A stretch of 64,000 bases of DNA from an uncultured Lachnospiraceae bacterium (GTDB taxonomy: Bacteria; Bacillota; Clostridia; Lachnospirales; Lachnospiraceae), in NCBI GenBank assembly GCA_910589385.1, contig CAJUTU010000011.1, forward strand, positions 28,158-92,157, read 5' to 3'. Under the pieces are notes generated by a model. It made no database searches, was not told the DNA's origin, and saw only the letters and a program-made list of their open reading frames with translations. The translations under genes and the position numbers were made by a program. Of this stretch, positions 50,326 to 58,704 are shown one piece after another (the stretch's first letter is position 1; each line of letters begins with the position of its first letter).

Positions 50326-51378
50326 GTGAATGTTTTATTACAGAATATATTTGAACAGCCGCTGGAATTAAAGAAAGTCCTAGATGACCTAAAGGGGCCG
50401 AAACTGGAAAGTGTCAGGCAGATCTGCAGTCTCATGCAGACCGCAGGAGAGATTGTCCTGACATCCATGGGAAGTGCGTTTTATTCTTTGATGCCCATGT
50501 ATGAAGCGTTGAAAGCGGCAGGATATACCCAGGTGAGGCTCGTGGAGACGGCGGAGCTTCTTCAGCAGCCGGAACGGATGAATAAAAATGCGCTGTATAT
50601 TTTGATGTCCAGATCCGGCGAGAGCAGGGAGGTTGCCGATTTTTCGGTATATTTGAAGAAACATCAATACTGTTCTGTTGCGATCACTATGACCCCTGAC
50701 AGCACGATGGGAAAAAACTGTACATATATGCTGCATGATATTGCATCCTATGATGCGATCGTATGTATTAAAGCTTACAGCTCGATGGCGTTGTGCGGAT
50801 TGTTTCTGGTATCCATGCTGGGACGCCAGGAACCACAGGAGGAGCTGCTTAAGCAGCTCTATGAAGCGTTTGACTGGATGGAGGGACAAAAAGAAGAAAT
50901 ATATACCCAGATCCAGCAGATTCCTTATTTTGAAAAGACGGACAGTTTTTATATGCTTTCCAGAGGATTTGGGATCAATATGCTCCGCAGCGGTTCGCTC
51001 TGGGTGGAAGAGACGGCAAAGACCATGAGCAATATGATGTCTATTGATAATTTTTATCATGGGCCGATGGAGATCATCCGTTCCCATGCGATCGTGCGTC
51101 CGGTTACGACTCCGGTATTTTTGGACGTGCTTTCTGACGAACGATCAAAAATGATATGGGAAAAAGTGAATGCGGCGGTTCCGGATTCTGTCTATATCGG
51201 AAAAAAAGGTGGGAATGCATTGGGAGGCGTGTGCCTTCTCTATCCGGATTTTGGACTTCCGAATGCGTATACGATGTTGATCATTGCACTTTATCTGCAG
51301 TTGTTTTCATATCAATGTGCCGTATGCAAAGGCATTGAGCCAGGGACATTTTTTGACGAAGGGTGGATCGTACAATGA
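50326..51378 (+). CDS. Double-SIS-domain sugar isomerase/deglycase, second copy
   Basis: A 350-residue two-SIS-domain protein distinct from the one at 46958. First SIS: L-T-S-M-G-S-A-F-Y-S-L and L-M-S-R-S-G-E-S-R-E-V; second: L-S-R-G-F-G-I-N-M-L and V-E-E-T-A-K-T-M-S, D-N-F-Y-H-G-P-M-E-I, the usual H-G-P. GlmS/AgaS/FrlB-type function on an amino-sugar or ketosamine phosphate. The start is GTG 50326 after GAGGAGGAGA. It overlaps the ROK gene that follows by 4 bases (ATGA). Confidence 0.83.
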   Translation: MNVLLQNIFEQPLELKKVLDDLKGPKLESVRQICSLMQTAGEIVLTSMGSAFYSLMPMYEALKAAGYTQVRLVETAELLQQPERMNKNALYILMSRSGESREVADFSVYLKKHQYCSVAITMTPDSTMGKNCTYMLHDIASYDAIVCIKAYSSMALCGLFLVSMLGRQEPQEELLKQLYEAFDWMEGQKEEIYTQIQQIPYFEKTDSFYMLSRGFGINMLRSGSLWVEETAKTMSNMMSIDNFYHGPMEIIRSHAIVRPVTTPVFLDVLSDERSKMIWEKVNAAVPDSVYIGKKGGNALGGVCLLYPDFGLPNAYTMLIIALYLQLFSYQCAVCKGIEPGTFFDEGWIVQ

Positions 51379-52307
51379 GCCGTTATGCAGTGGGAGTTGA
51401 TATCGGCGGAACCCGGACGAAAATGGGGCTTGTAGAGCTTCGCTTGGGAAAGGTATTTCCGGTAAAAGTGTTTGACACATGCCGGGAGTCGGAAGAAATA
51501 TTTTTGGATTCTATGAGAAAGGCATTGAAACAGTGCCTTCAGGAAGAAAACGTTAAGGAGGACGAACTGGCTGGCGTGGGAGTTTCCATAGGCAGCTATG
51601 TGTTTTCGGACGGTACGATAGACGGAATGAGCTGCTTTGTGCCGTTTATGACGGAGGGCTATCCATTGCGGCAGCGTTTGGAGACGGCTTTTTCGCTCCC
51701 TGTCCGGGCGGATAATGACGTAAGGCTGATCGGGCTGGCAGAAAGTCTTTATGGAGCCGGACGGGGATACAGACGGACGCTTACAATGACTCTGGGAAGT
51801 GGAATCGGAATCGGCGTGTGCGTGGACGGAGCCCCTTTGGGAAATGAGGCATTCTGTCATTTGGCGGGACATGTCAAGGTGCGCGTCGGGGGAGAATTTC
51901 CGGCGCTTGATAAAGAACCTTGTTACTGCGGCATCAAAGGGTGTCTGGAATCTACCTGCTCCGGGACCTCTTTTGAGAAATATCTCCGGTTCTGCTATGG
52001 ACCAGACATGGACAACGAAAAATTTTTTCAACTGGCGTTGAAAGGCGATCCGGAGGCTGCGGGGCATCTGGAATGGTATCTGGATATGCTGGCAGAGGCA
52101 TTGAACCAATATATTTATACGTATTGTCCGGATGTGATCATTTTAGGCGGAGGGCTTGCAAAAGGGCTGGCCCCGTGGAAAACGAGCCTGGAGGGTCGGT
52201 TGAAGGCAAAGGTACATTTCAGGCAGAAGACAGATATTTGTATTTCATCTTTGATGGAGGACAGCGGGGTACTGGGAGCCGCGCTGCTTTATGGACAGAC
52301 AGCATGA
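51375..52307 (+). CDS. ROK-family sugar kinase
   Basis: A 310-residue canonical ROK kinase: V-G-V-D-I-G-G-T-R-T-K, A-D-N-D-V-R-L, L-G-S-G-I-G-I-G, H-L-A-G-H-V-K and an intact zinc motif C-Y-C-G-I-K-G-C-L-E. ATP-dependent phosphorylation of glucose, N-acetylmannosamine, allose or a similar aldose. With a DHDPS/NanA-type lyase next in the operon, N-acetylmannosamine kinase (NanK-like) is a reasonable guess. Translationally coupled to the SIS gene. Confidence 0.87.
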   Translation: MSRYAVGVDIGGTRTKMGLVELRLGKVFPVKVFDTCRESEEIFLDSMRKALKQCLQEENVKEDELAGVGVSIGSYVFSDGTIDGMSCFVPFMTEGYPLRQRLETAFSLPVRADNDVRLIGLAESLYGAGRGYRRTLTMTLGSGIGIGVCVDGAPLGNEAFCHLAGHVKVRVGGEFPALDKEPCYCGIKGCLESTCSGTSFEKYLRFCYGPDMDNEKFFQLALKGDPEAAGHLEWYLDMLAEALNQYIYTYCPDVIILGGGLAKGLAPWKTSLEGRLKAKVHFRQKTDICISSLMEDSGVLGAALLYGQTA

Positions 52308-52361
52308 CATAAAAAAGGAGAATATGCAATTTTTGAAAATTCTCTAAAACAGGAGGAAAGT

Positions 52362-53267
52362 ATGGGACATTTTATAACAGGAGTAGTAGATGAAATTCTG
52401 ACACCATTTAACAAGGATGGGTCTATTAATTATCAGCAAGTGGAGGAACTGATTGCCTGGCACATGGAAAAGGGAATCAAAAACTTCTTCATTAACGGCC
52501 TAGCGGCAGAAAGCCAGGCGCTTTCTAATGAAGAAAAAATCAAGCTTTTAAAAACAATTCATGGAGTGACGCAGGGAAAAGCGAAAATTATGGCCTGCTC
52601 CTTTGAAAATTCTATACAGCAGAATAAGGAACTTTTGGATCTTTATGAGGAAACGGGTCTTGCAGACTGCTATTGTATTACGGCGCCGCCGCTGTTCCGC
52701 CATACGCAGCAGGCATTATATGACTATGCGGCAGAACTGATCGATTATGTGAAGCGCCCAGTTTATATTTATAACTGTGCCCAGATGGGGACCTTTTTTG
52801 AACCGGATACTTTATGCAGGCTGGTAAAGGAACATCCGAATCTTAGAGGATTCAAGGATGCTTCTGTGGATATCCTGAACTTTATCCAGTGCACGCTGCG
52901 GATCAACCCGGAGGAGTTTGATTTTCTGGGAGGCTGCGATGGGCTGGACGGCGTCATGATGCTTCTGGGAGCAGTTGGATGTGTATCCTTTATGGCAGTT
53001 CCGTTCCCGAAAGAAATGATCGACATTGTAGAAGCCGGACTTGCGGGAGATGCGAAAAAATGTATGGAGGCACAGCATAAGGTGCTCCGTATCCGGAATC
53101 TGTGCAAGAAGGCTCCGTTTAACGCAGCGTGGATCTATGCTATGAAATATGGCGGAGGCCCGACTGGGATGCATTCCCGTATGCCGGCAGATCAGGACTA
53201 TGTACCGGATGCGTTGAAAAAGGAACTGGATGATCTGGCAAGGGAAATGGGGTACGATGTGCCATAA
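52362..53267 (+). CDS. DHDPS/NanA-family lyase
   Basis: A 301-residue class I pyruvate-dependent lyase/aldolase. The Schiff-base lysine is K165 in G-F-K-D-A-S-V, the tyrosine Y137 is in I-Y-N-C-A-Q-M, and the substrate loop reads I-N-G-L-A-A-E-S in place of the usual G-x-x-G-E. The change in the loop argues against housekeeping dihydrodipicolinate synthase and for a 2-keto-3-deoxy sugar or sialic-acid-like substrate. Good GGAGGAAAG site. Confidence 0.85.
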   Translation: MGHFITGVVDEILTPFNKDGSINYQQVEELIAWHMEKGIKNFFINGLAAESQALSNEEKIKLLKTIHGVTQGKAKIMACSFENSIQQNKELLDLYEETGLADCYCITAPPLFRHTQQALYDYAAELIDYVKRPVYIYNCAQMGTFFEPDTLCRLVKEHPNLRGFKDASVDILNFIQCTLRINPEEFDFLGGCDGLDGVMMLLGAVGCVSFMAVPFPKEMIDIVEAGLAGDAKKCMEAQHKVLRIRNLCKKAPFNAAWIYAMKYGGGPTGMHSRMPADQDYVPDALKKELDDLAREMGYDVP

Positions 53268-53297
53268 GCCAGGCGAGTTAAAGGAGAAGAAAGTACG

Positions 53298-54392
53298 ATG
53301 GAATTGACAAGAGTAAATTTTAAGCCTTCGTTTTTTGGAGACAGGCCGCTGGAACTGCTTCGTGACGGGGCGTTGTGCGCTACTGCGTTTCGTTATGAGA
53401 CAGGGGTTTGCGGCCTCCGTATTCAGAATCAGCATTGCAGTATGGTGGTATTGCCTTATATGGGACAGCAGATCTGGTCTGCAAAATTCCATGGAAAGGA
53501 CCTGACCCAGAGATCCATTTTTGACCAGCCCCAGGCGACGACGAAATTCGGAGATAATTACGGCGCTCTGCTGCTCCATTGCGGATTGACAAATATCAAT
53601 GCCGCCGGGGACGGTGAGGATTATCCGCTCCACGGAGAACTGCCGTTTGCAAATTATCCGGAAACCTATACGGGGATCGGACATGATGAAAGAGGAAAAT
53701 ATCTGGTGGCCGGAGGTACCTTTGTATATCGGAACAGCCAGGAATATCATTATGCATACAGCCCCGAACTCCGGCTCTATGATCATGCTTCGGTTGTGGA
53801 AATGCATATCGATATCCATAACCGCCGGGGAAGGGAGCTGGATTATATGTTTATGTGCCATATGAACTGGCTTGCAGTGGACGGTTCCAGACTCGTATAT
53901 AGCGCGAAGAAGGACAAGGAGCATATTCAGGTAGACCCGACAGAGCTAGGAGATGATTCACCGAGAGCAGTCCGTATACGGGAATATGGGAAGAAGCTTT
54001 TGGAGGATCCGACGGTTGCAGATGTGTTGGATTCCAATACCCAGTGTTATGATCCGGAAATGTGTATCAATATCCGGTATGAGCCGGATGAAAACGGATG
54101 GGCGCATGCAATGCAGGTCATGCCGGACGGGGATGCCTGTTATGTGGGCTTTCGTACCAGGGAGCTTCCTTATGCGCTGCGCTGGTTCTGCCGGACAGAG
54201 GACGAAGATGGCGTAGGGATCGCGCTGCCGACAACAGGAACAAACCGTTCTACGGCATATCAAAAGGAGCATGGGTATTATAACACTCTGGCTCCTGGGG
54301 CGCATGAAAGCCTTCGATTTAACTTCGGTTATCTGGATGCGGAAGAAGCAAAAGTGATGGAAGATCAAATAGAAAATATTTTGAAAATGTGA
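53298..54392 (+). CDS. DUF4432 (aldose 1-epimerase-like) protein
   Basis: A 364-residue beta-sandwich protein of the DUF4432 galactose-mutarotase-like family: L-P-Y-M-G-Q-Q-I-W, L-L-H-C-G-L-T-N-I-N, Y-P-L-H-G-E-L-P-F-A, Y-M-F-M-C-H-M-N-W. The histidines of the mutarotase centre (H-G-E and C-H-M-N) are in place. The family is commonly found in sugar operons and proposed to open or epimerise sugar rings. In this operon it sits between the lyase and the FrlC-like epimerase. Confidence 0.85.
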   Translation: MELTRVNFKPSFFGDRPLELLRDGALCATAFRYETGVCGLRIQNQHCSMVVLPYMGQQIWSAKFHGKDLTQRSIFDQPQATTKFGDNYGALLLHCGLTNINAAGDGEDYPLHGELPFANYPETYTGIGHDERGKYLVAGGTFVYRNSQEYHYAYSPELRLYDHASVVEMHIDIHNRRGRELDYMFMCHMNWLAVDGSRLVYSAKKDKEHIQVDPTELGDDSPRAVRIREYGKKLLEDPTVADVLDSNTQCYDPEMCINIRYEPDENGWAHAMQVMPDGDACYVGFRTRELPYALRWFCRTEDEDGVGIALPTTGTNRSTAYQKEHGYYNTLAPGAHESLRFNFGYLDAEEAKVMEDQIENILKM

Positions 54393-54423
54393 GATAGATG
54401 TTAAGATATAAGGAGAAAAAGAT

Positions 54424-55254
54424 ATGGCTATGAAAATTGCATTGTTTACAGCAGGTTTTTCTAATTATCCTATTGAAAGGGTCTTTGAGGCGGCAGCGAA
54501 AAACGGATATGACGCAATTGAAATCGGCGGGTTCCGTCCCCATGCCTATGCTCCTGACCTGGCACGGGGAGGAGCGGAAAAAATCATCCGGCTGTCAAAA
54601 GAATATGCCCTTCCGATCGTAAGCTACGCGCCGGAAAATACGGGCTCTCCGTATAGTCTTGTATTTGAAGATCCCGAATTAAATAAGGAAAGTTTGGAAT
54701 ACTTTAAATTGACTTTAGACATGGCGAAGGAAATTGGCTCAGAGTATTGTATGTTCGCATGTAACCATCCGGGATATGGACGAAATAAAGAAGAAGTGAA
54801 AAAGCTGTTTATTGAAAATATGCGGATCCTGGCGGAACATGCGGAAAAAATCGGGCAGACCATTATTTTGGAGCCTGTGACGCCTTACGAGGGAACGATC
54901 ATCGTAACGTCTGATGATGTGCGCTGGGCTATGGATCAGGTGGATTCTCCTAATTTTAAATGTATGCTGGATCTGGCTGCGCCGTTTACATATGGCGAGC
55001 CAATCTGCGCATACTTTGAAAAGATGGGGAAAGATGTAAAGCACATTCATTTTGTGGACTGTGAGAAGAGCAGCGAGGATCATCTGATCCCTGGCGACGG
55101 CGAAATGGATTTTCCGCGCATTGTAAGCTATTTGAAGGAAGTAGGATATGACGGGTATCTTTCTCTGGAGTTGTTCAGCCGTTATGCAAATGAGCCGGAC
55201 TTTTCGGCGGAGCGCGGCTATAAAGTAATCCGGGAGTTGTTGGATGAAAATTAA
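54424..55254 (+). CDS. FrlC-like sugar epimerase, second strong match
   Basis: A 276-residue TIM barrel very like FrlC: I-A-L-F-T-A-G-F-S-N-Y-P-I-E, I-E-I-G-G-F-R-P-H-A-Y-A-P-D-L, Y-A-P-E-N-T-G-S-P, M-A-K-E-I-G-S-E, E-P-V-T-P-Y-E-G metal glutamate, C-M-L-D-L-A-A-P-F, H-F-V-D, P-G-D-G-E-M and S-L-E-L-F. It differs from the copy at 28520 by G-F-R-P-H for G-G-R-P-H. Metal ligands are kept. ATG 54424 with AAGGAG eight bases away. Confidence 0.85.
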   Translation: MAMKIALFTAGFSNYPIERVFEAAAKNGYDAIEIGGFRPHAYAPDLARGGAEKIIRLSKEYALPIVSYAPENTGSPYSLVFEDPELNKESLEYFKLTLDMAKEIGSEYCMFACNHPGYGRNKEEVKKLFIENMRILAEHAEKIGQTIILEPVTPYEGTIIVTSDDVRWAMDQVDSPNFKCMLDLAAPFTYGEPICAYFEKMGKDVKHIHFVDCEKSSEDHLIPGDGEMDFPRIVSYLKEVGYDGYLSLELFSRYANEPDFSAERGYKVIRELLDEN

Positions 55255-55268
55255 GGAGGAATGCAGCT

Positions 55269-56231
55269 ATGGGTAAATTTGGTCCAATTGATGTGATCGT
55301 ATTAAACAGCCACGGTGTGGGGCAGGTATGCCATATTAAAAGATTTCCGCGTCGTGGGGAAACTTTGGAGGCTACGAACTGGCATGTAGAAGAGGACGGC
55401 GGAAAAGGTGCGACTGTTTCCGTGGCATTGGGCCGCCTTGGTGTCAGCACAGGCTATATCGGTAAGGTCGGCTATGACCCATGGGGAGACATGGGTGATC
55501 AGTGGATGAGTGAATCCGGCGTAGATACGACTTATATGTACCGTGACCATTCGGTATCTACCGGAACCGGACTGATCATGATCGAAGAAGACAGCACGAA
55601 TACCATTGTTGACGGGGACAGCGCCTGCCAGGCATTAACCTGGGAGGAGACGCATGACGCGATTACGGCAATGAAAGAAGCCAAGGTGTTGATCACCGGG
55701 TTTGGAATGCCGTTTAGAAAGGCTTTGGACGGGGCTAAAATTGCGAAAGAAGAGTTCGGAATGATGACCCTGTGCAATGTGAGCCCGCTGCCCAGTGAAG
55801 AAATGGGAGATTTAAGCTATCTGGACTTTATGGTTTTGAATGATGTGGAGGCAAAGACTTTGTGCGGTCTCCCGGAAGACACCAAAGAAACATCCCTGCA
55901 GATTGTAAAACAGATCCAGGAGAAGTACCATTGCCGTGGTGTGATCATGACCTGTAGTTCTGAGGGAAGTGTGATCCTGAATGGAGAGGATTACTGGGAA
56001 GTTGCTCCGACACCTGTGAAAGCCGTGGATACGATCGGCGCCGGAGACGGATATCTGGCGGCTGTGGCTGCAAATATTATATGGGGCAAGACTCCCCGGG
56101 AAGCCACGGAATGGGCGAGCAGATATGCCGCATTTAAAGTGACCAGACCGGGAAGTATGACGAAGAAACCGGGATGCGGATATCCGGAATTGAAAGAAGT
56201 AGAAGAATTTATGCAATCCCTTGGAGCGTAA
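55269..56231 (+). CDS. PfkB-family kinase, paralogue of the 46005 kinase
   Basis: A 320-residue ribokinase-like PfkB kinase: D-V-I-V-L-N-S-H-G-V-G-Q start, G-G-K-G-A-T-V-S-V-A-L-G-R-L-G and D-T-I-G-A-G-D-G-Y-L-A-A with catalytic D260. It shares start, middle (Y-I-G-K-V-G-x-D-P-W-G-D) and end with the kinase at 46005, so one operon holds both copies as its third and last genes. In the ribokinase motif the usual Asn of G-K-G-x-N is Thr. Followed by a strong terminator. Confidence 0.86.
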   Translation: MGKFGPIDVIVLNSHGVGQVCHIKRFPRRGETLEATNWHVEEDGGKGATVSVALGRLGVSTGYIGKVGYDPWGDMGDQWMSESGVDTTYMYRDHSVSTGTGLIMIEEDSTNTIVDGDSACQALTWEETHDAITAMKEAKVLITGFGMPFRKALDGAKIAKEEFGMMTLCNVSPLPSEEMGDLSYLDFMVLNDVEAKTLCGLPEDTKETSLQIVKQIQEKYHCRGVIMTCSSEGSVILNGEDYWEVAPTPVKAVDTIGAGDGYLAAVAANIIWGKTPREATEWASRYAAFKVTRPGSMTKKPGCGYPELKEVEEFMQSLGA

Positions 56232-56237
56232 CAGAAG

Positions 56238-56274
56238 AAAGCTGCCGCGCCGAAGACAGAGAGGCTTCAGATGC
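56238..56274 (+). terminator. Terminator of the twelve-gene operon
   Basis: An 11-bp perfect stem AAAGCTGCCGC / GCGGCAGCTTT with a smaller inner GAAG / CTTC stem, followed by TTTTG, directly after the PfkB kinase stop. Confidence 0.85.
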
Positions 56275-56359
56275 GGCAGCTTTTGTTCCGGCAGGCAGGG
56301 TAATTCATAAATCATACCATATGTTGTATGGATGTTGTCATTCCCCTACAGCCCCACGC

Positions 56360-58627
56360 TTATTCATCCAGATTGATTTTGGCGAATGCCTCGGCAAAGG
56401 CATTATTGATGGGTTTGCTTGCTTCTTTTGCCTGTTTTTTCAGATAATTGTTCACATCCCGTTTATTGACGCCTCTTCCTTCTTTTTTTCTTCGTTCCTC
56501 AAAGGCGCTGAGTTTTTCACGGTATCCGCAGGCGCATACGAACCGCTGGCCGTCTCCTTTTCCGACAAGCTCCATTTTTTTATGGCAGACAGGGCAGCGG
56601 GCGTTGGTATGTCTGGAGATGGTTTCCCGGCAGCCGCATTCTCGGTCCTGGCAGACCAGCATTTTTCCGTGTTTCCCGTTGACTTCCAGCATGTATTTCC
56701 CACACTGGGGGCATTTTGTGCGGCTTAAGTTATCGTGGCGGAAAGTGCCGTTTCCGGTTTTGATCTCCTGAATTAAAGATTTTGTGTAATCCTCGATCTC
56801 GGACATGAATTTCCGGTCAGACTCTTTGCCTGCGGCAATGGCCTGGAGACGCTGTTCCCATGAGGCAGTCAGTTCGGGACTTTTCAAGTCCTGGGGAACC
56901 AGTTCTAAAAGCTGTTTTCCTTTTGAGGTGATATGGATTTCATTGCCGCGTTTTTCCATCAAGAAACTGTTGAAGAGTTTTTCGATGATATCCGCACGGG
57001 TGGCAACCGTGCCAAGTCCTCCGGTTTCTCCAAGAGTACGGATGATATTTTTATCTTTCTGGCGAAGATATTTCACCGGATTTTCCATGGCGGCGATTAA
57101 AGAGCCTTCTGTAAAATGAGCCGGAGGTTTGGTCTTTCCTTCTGTCACAGTCAGTTTAGAGACGGGGAGAGACGCACCCTTTTGCAATGTTCTGGCGGCT
57201 TCTTCCTGTAAGCTGCCGTTGGAAGATTCCGATGAACCCCGGCGGATAGAAAAGGAAGTAACCGTACCGAAGCCGGATTCTTCCATATCATCCTCTTCCA
57301 ATTCTTTGTAGTCCTGGTCATAAGCCTCTCTCCAGCCGGGTACTTTCAAGATGGTCTCGCGTGCCAGAAAGAGTTCATTTCCGAGCTTTGCATGAATGGA
57401 AGTTTCTTCATATTCACAAGCGGTGCAGAGCGCTGCCAGGAAACGCCGCGCCACAAGGTCGTAGATTTTACGTTCCTCATTGCTCATATGGGCCAGGTCT
57501 ACGAACTGCTCCGTGGGGATGATGGCATGGTGGTCGCTTACCTTACTGTTGTTCACAAAAGAAGGCTTGCTCTGGATTTTCTGCCTGGAAAGCTTCAATG
57601 CCAGCTTTTTATAAGGGCCGACGGCGCAGGCCTTTAACCGTTCTTCGATGGTGCCCAGCATATCTGAGGTCAGATACCGGGAGTCTGTCCGTGGATAGGT
57701 CAGAACCTTGTGATTTTCATACAGACGCTGCATGATATTTAACGTTTCTTTGGCGGAAAAGCCGTATTTCTGGTTTGCCTCTCGCTGCAGGGTAGTCAGG
57801 TCATAGAGAGCCGGGGCGCCCAAGTGCTTTGTCTTACGCTGTATGTCGGTGACTTTCAGCGTTTCGGATGCAGACTGGGCCCGGATTTTTTCCATCCTGT
57901 TTTTGTCAAAGGTGCGCCCGGAGCCGGATTTCTCATCGATCCATGTGTAGGTAATGCCGCCGGAAACTGCTTTCAATCCATAATAAGGTTTTGGCTGAAA
58001 TTTTTTAATCTCTTTCTCGCGCGCGGCGATCATGGCAAGTGTGGGTGTCTGGACACGGCCGCAGGAGAGCTGGGCATTGTATTTACAAGTCAAGGCGCGG
58101 GTGGCATTGATCCCCACGACCCAGTCAGACTGCGCCCTTGCGACAGCGGCATGATACAGATTTTCGTATGTTTTTCCAGGCTTTAAATTGGAGAAGCCTT
58201 CCCGGATGGCTTTGTCTGTGACAGACGAGATCCAGAGACGGCGAAGGGGCTTTTTATTTCCGGCCTTATCCAATATCCATCGGGCGACCAGTTCCCCTTC
58301 CCGCCCGGCATCTGTCGCGATTATGACCTGTGCCACATCCTTGCGGTGCAGGAGCTCTTTCACAGCGGCATATTGCCGGGAAGTCTGTCTGATCACGACC
58401 AGTTTCCACTCTTTGGGAAGCATTGGCAGCGTATCCATGCTCCATGACTGATACTGCTTTCCGTATTCTTCCGGGTCTGCAAGTGTGACCAGATGGCCCA
58501 GAGCCCATGTGACGATATACTGGTTTCCTTCTAAATATGTATTTGTCTTTTTATTGCAATGCATGACACGGGCGATATCCCGCGCCACGGATGGCTTTTC
58601 TGCGATTACTAAAATTTTTTCTGGCAT
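56360..58627 (-). CDS. topB: DNA topoisomerase III
   Basis: A 755-residue type IA topoisomerase. The TOPRIM start is L-V-I-A-E-K-P-S-V-A-R-D-I-A, with the TOPRIM acids in A-T-D-A-G-R-E-G-E-L; G-R-V-Q-T-P-T-L follows and the catalytic tyrosine is in L-T-Y-P-R-T-D-S-R-Y. Two C-terminal zinc ribbons follow (C-P-Q-C-G ... C-Q-D-R-E-C-G-C, and C-P-V-C ... C-A-C-G). It relaxes negative supercoils and decatenates. Copies in Firmicutes occur both in chromosomes and on conjugative elements; nothing else conjugative is here. Confidence 0.92.
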   Translation of the reverse strand: MPEKILVIAEKPSVARDIARVMHCNKKTNTYLEGNQYIVTWALGHLVTLADPEEYGKQYQSWSMDTLPMLPKEWKLVVIRQTSRQYAAVKELLHRKDVAQVIIATDAGREGELVARWILDKAGNKKPLRRLWISSVTDKAIREGFSNLKPGKTYENLYHAAVARAQSDWVVGINATRALTCKYNAQLSCGRVQTPTLAMIAAREKEIKKFQPKPYYGLKAVSGGITYTWIDEKSGSGRTFDKNRMEKIRAQSASETLKVTDIQRKTKHLGAPALYDLTTLQREANQKYGFSAKETLNIMQRLYENHKVLTYPRTDSRYLTSDMLGTIEERLKACAVGPYKKLALKLSRQKIQSKPSFVNNSKVSDHHAIIPTEQFVDLAHMSNEERKIYDLVARRFLAALCTACEYEETSIHAKLGNELFLARETILKVPGWREAYDQDYKELEEDDMEESGFGTVTSFSIRRGSSESSNGSLQEEAARTLQKGASLPVSKLTVTEGKTKPPAHFTEGSLIAAMENPVKYLRQKDKNIIRTLGETGGLGTVATRADIIEKLFNSFLMEKRGNEIHITSKGKQLLELVPQDLKSPELTASWEQRLQAIAAGKESDRKFMSEIEDYTKSLIQEIKTGNGTFRHDNLSRTKCPQCGKYMLEVNGKHGKMLVCQDRECGCRETISRHTNARCPVCHKKMELVGKGDGQRFVCACGYREKLSAFEERRKKEGRGVNKRDVNNYLKKQAKEASKPINNAFAEAFAKINLDE

Positions 58628-58704
58628 GGTTATTGATTATGATTTCTGATATTTGAAAGAAATATCAGAGTCCTCCTTTCTTTCAAAGAGCGCCCTAAAG
58701 CTGC

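Noticed and set aside
56360..58627. Topoisomerase III as a sign of an integrated conjugative element
   Set aside because: No relaxase, type IV secretion or integrase genes are in the window, so the single gene does not support it.
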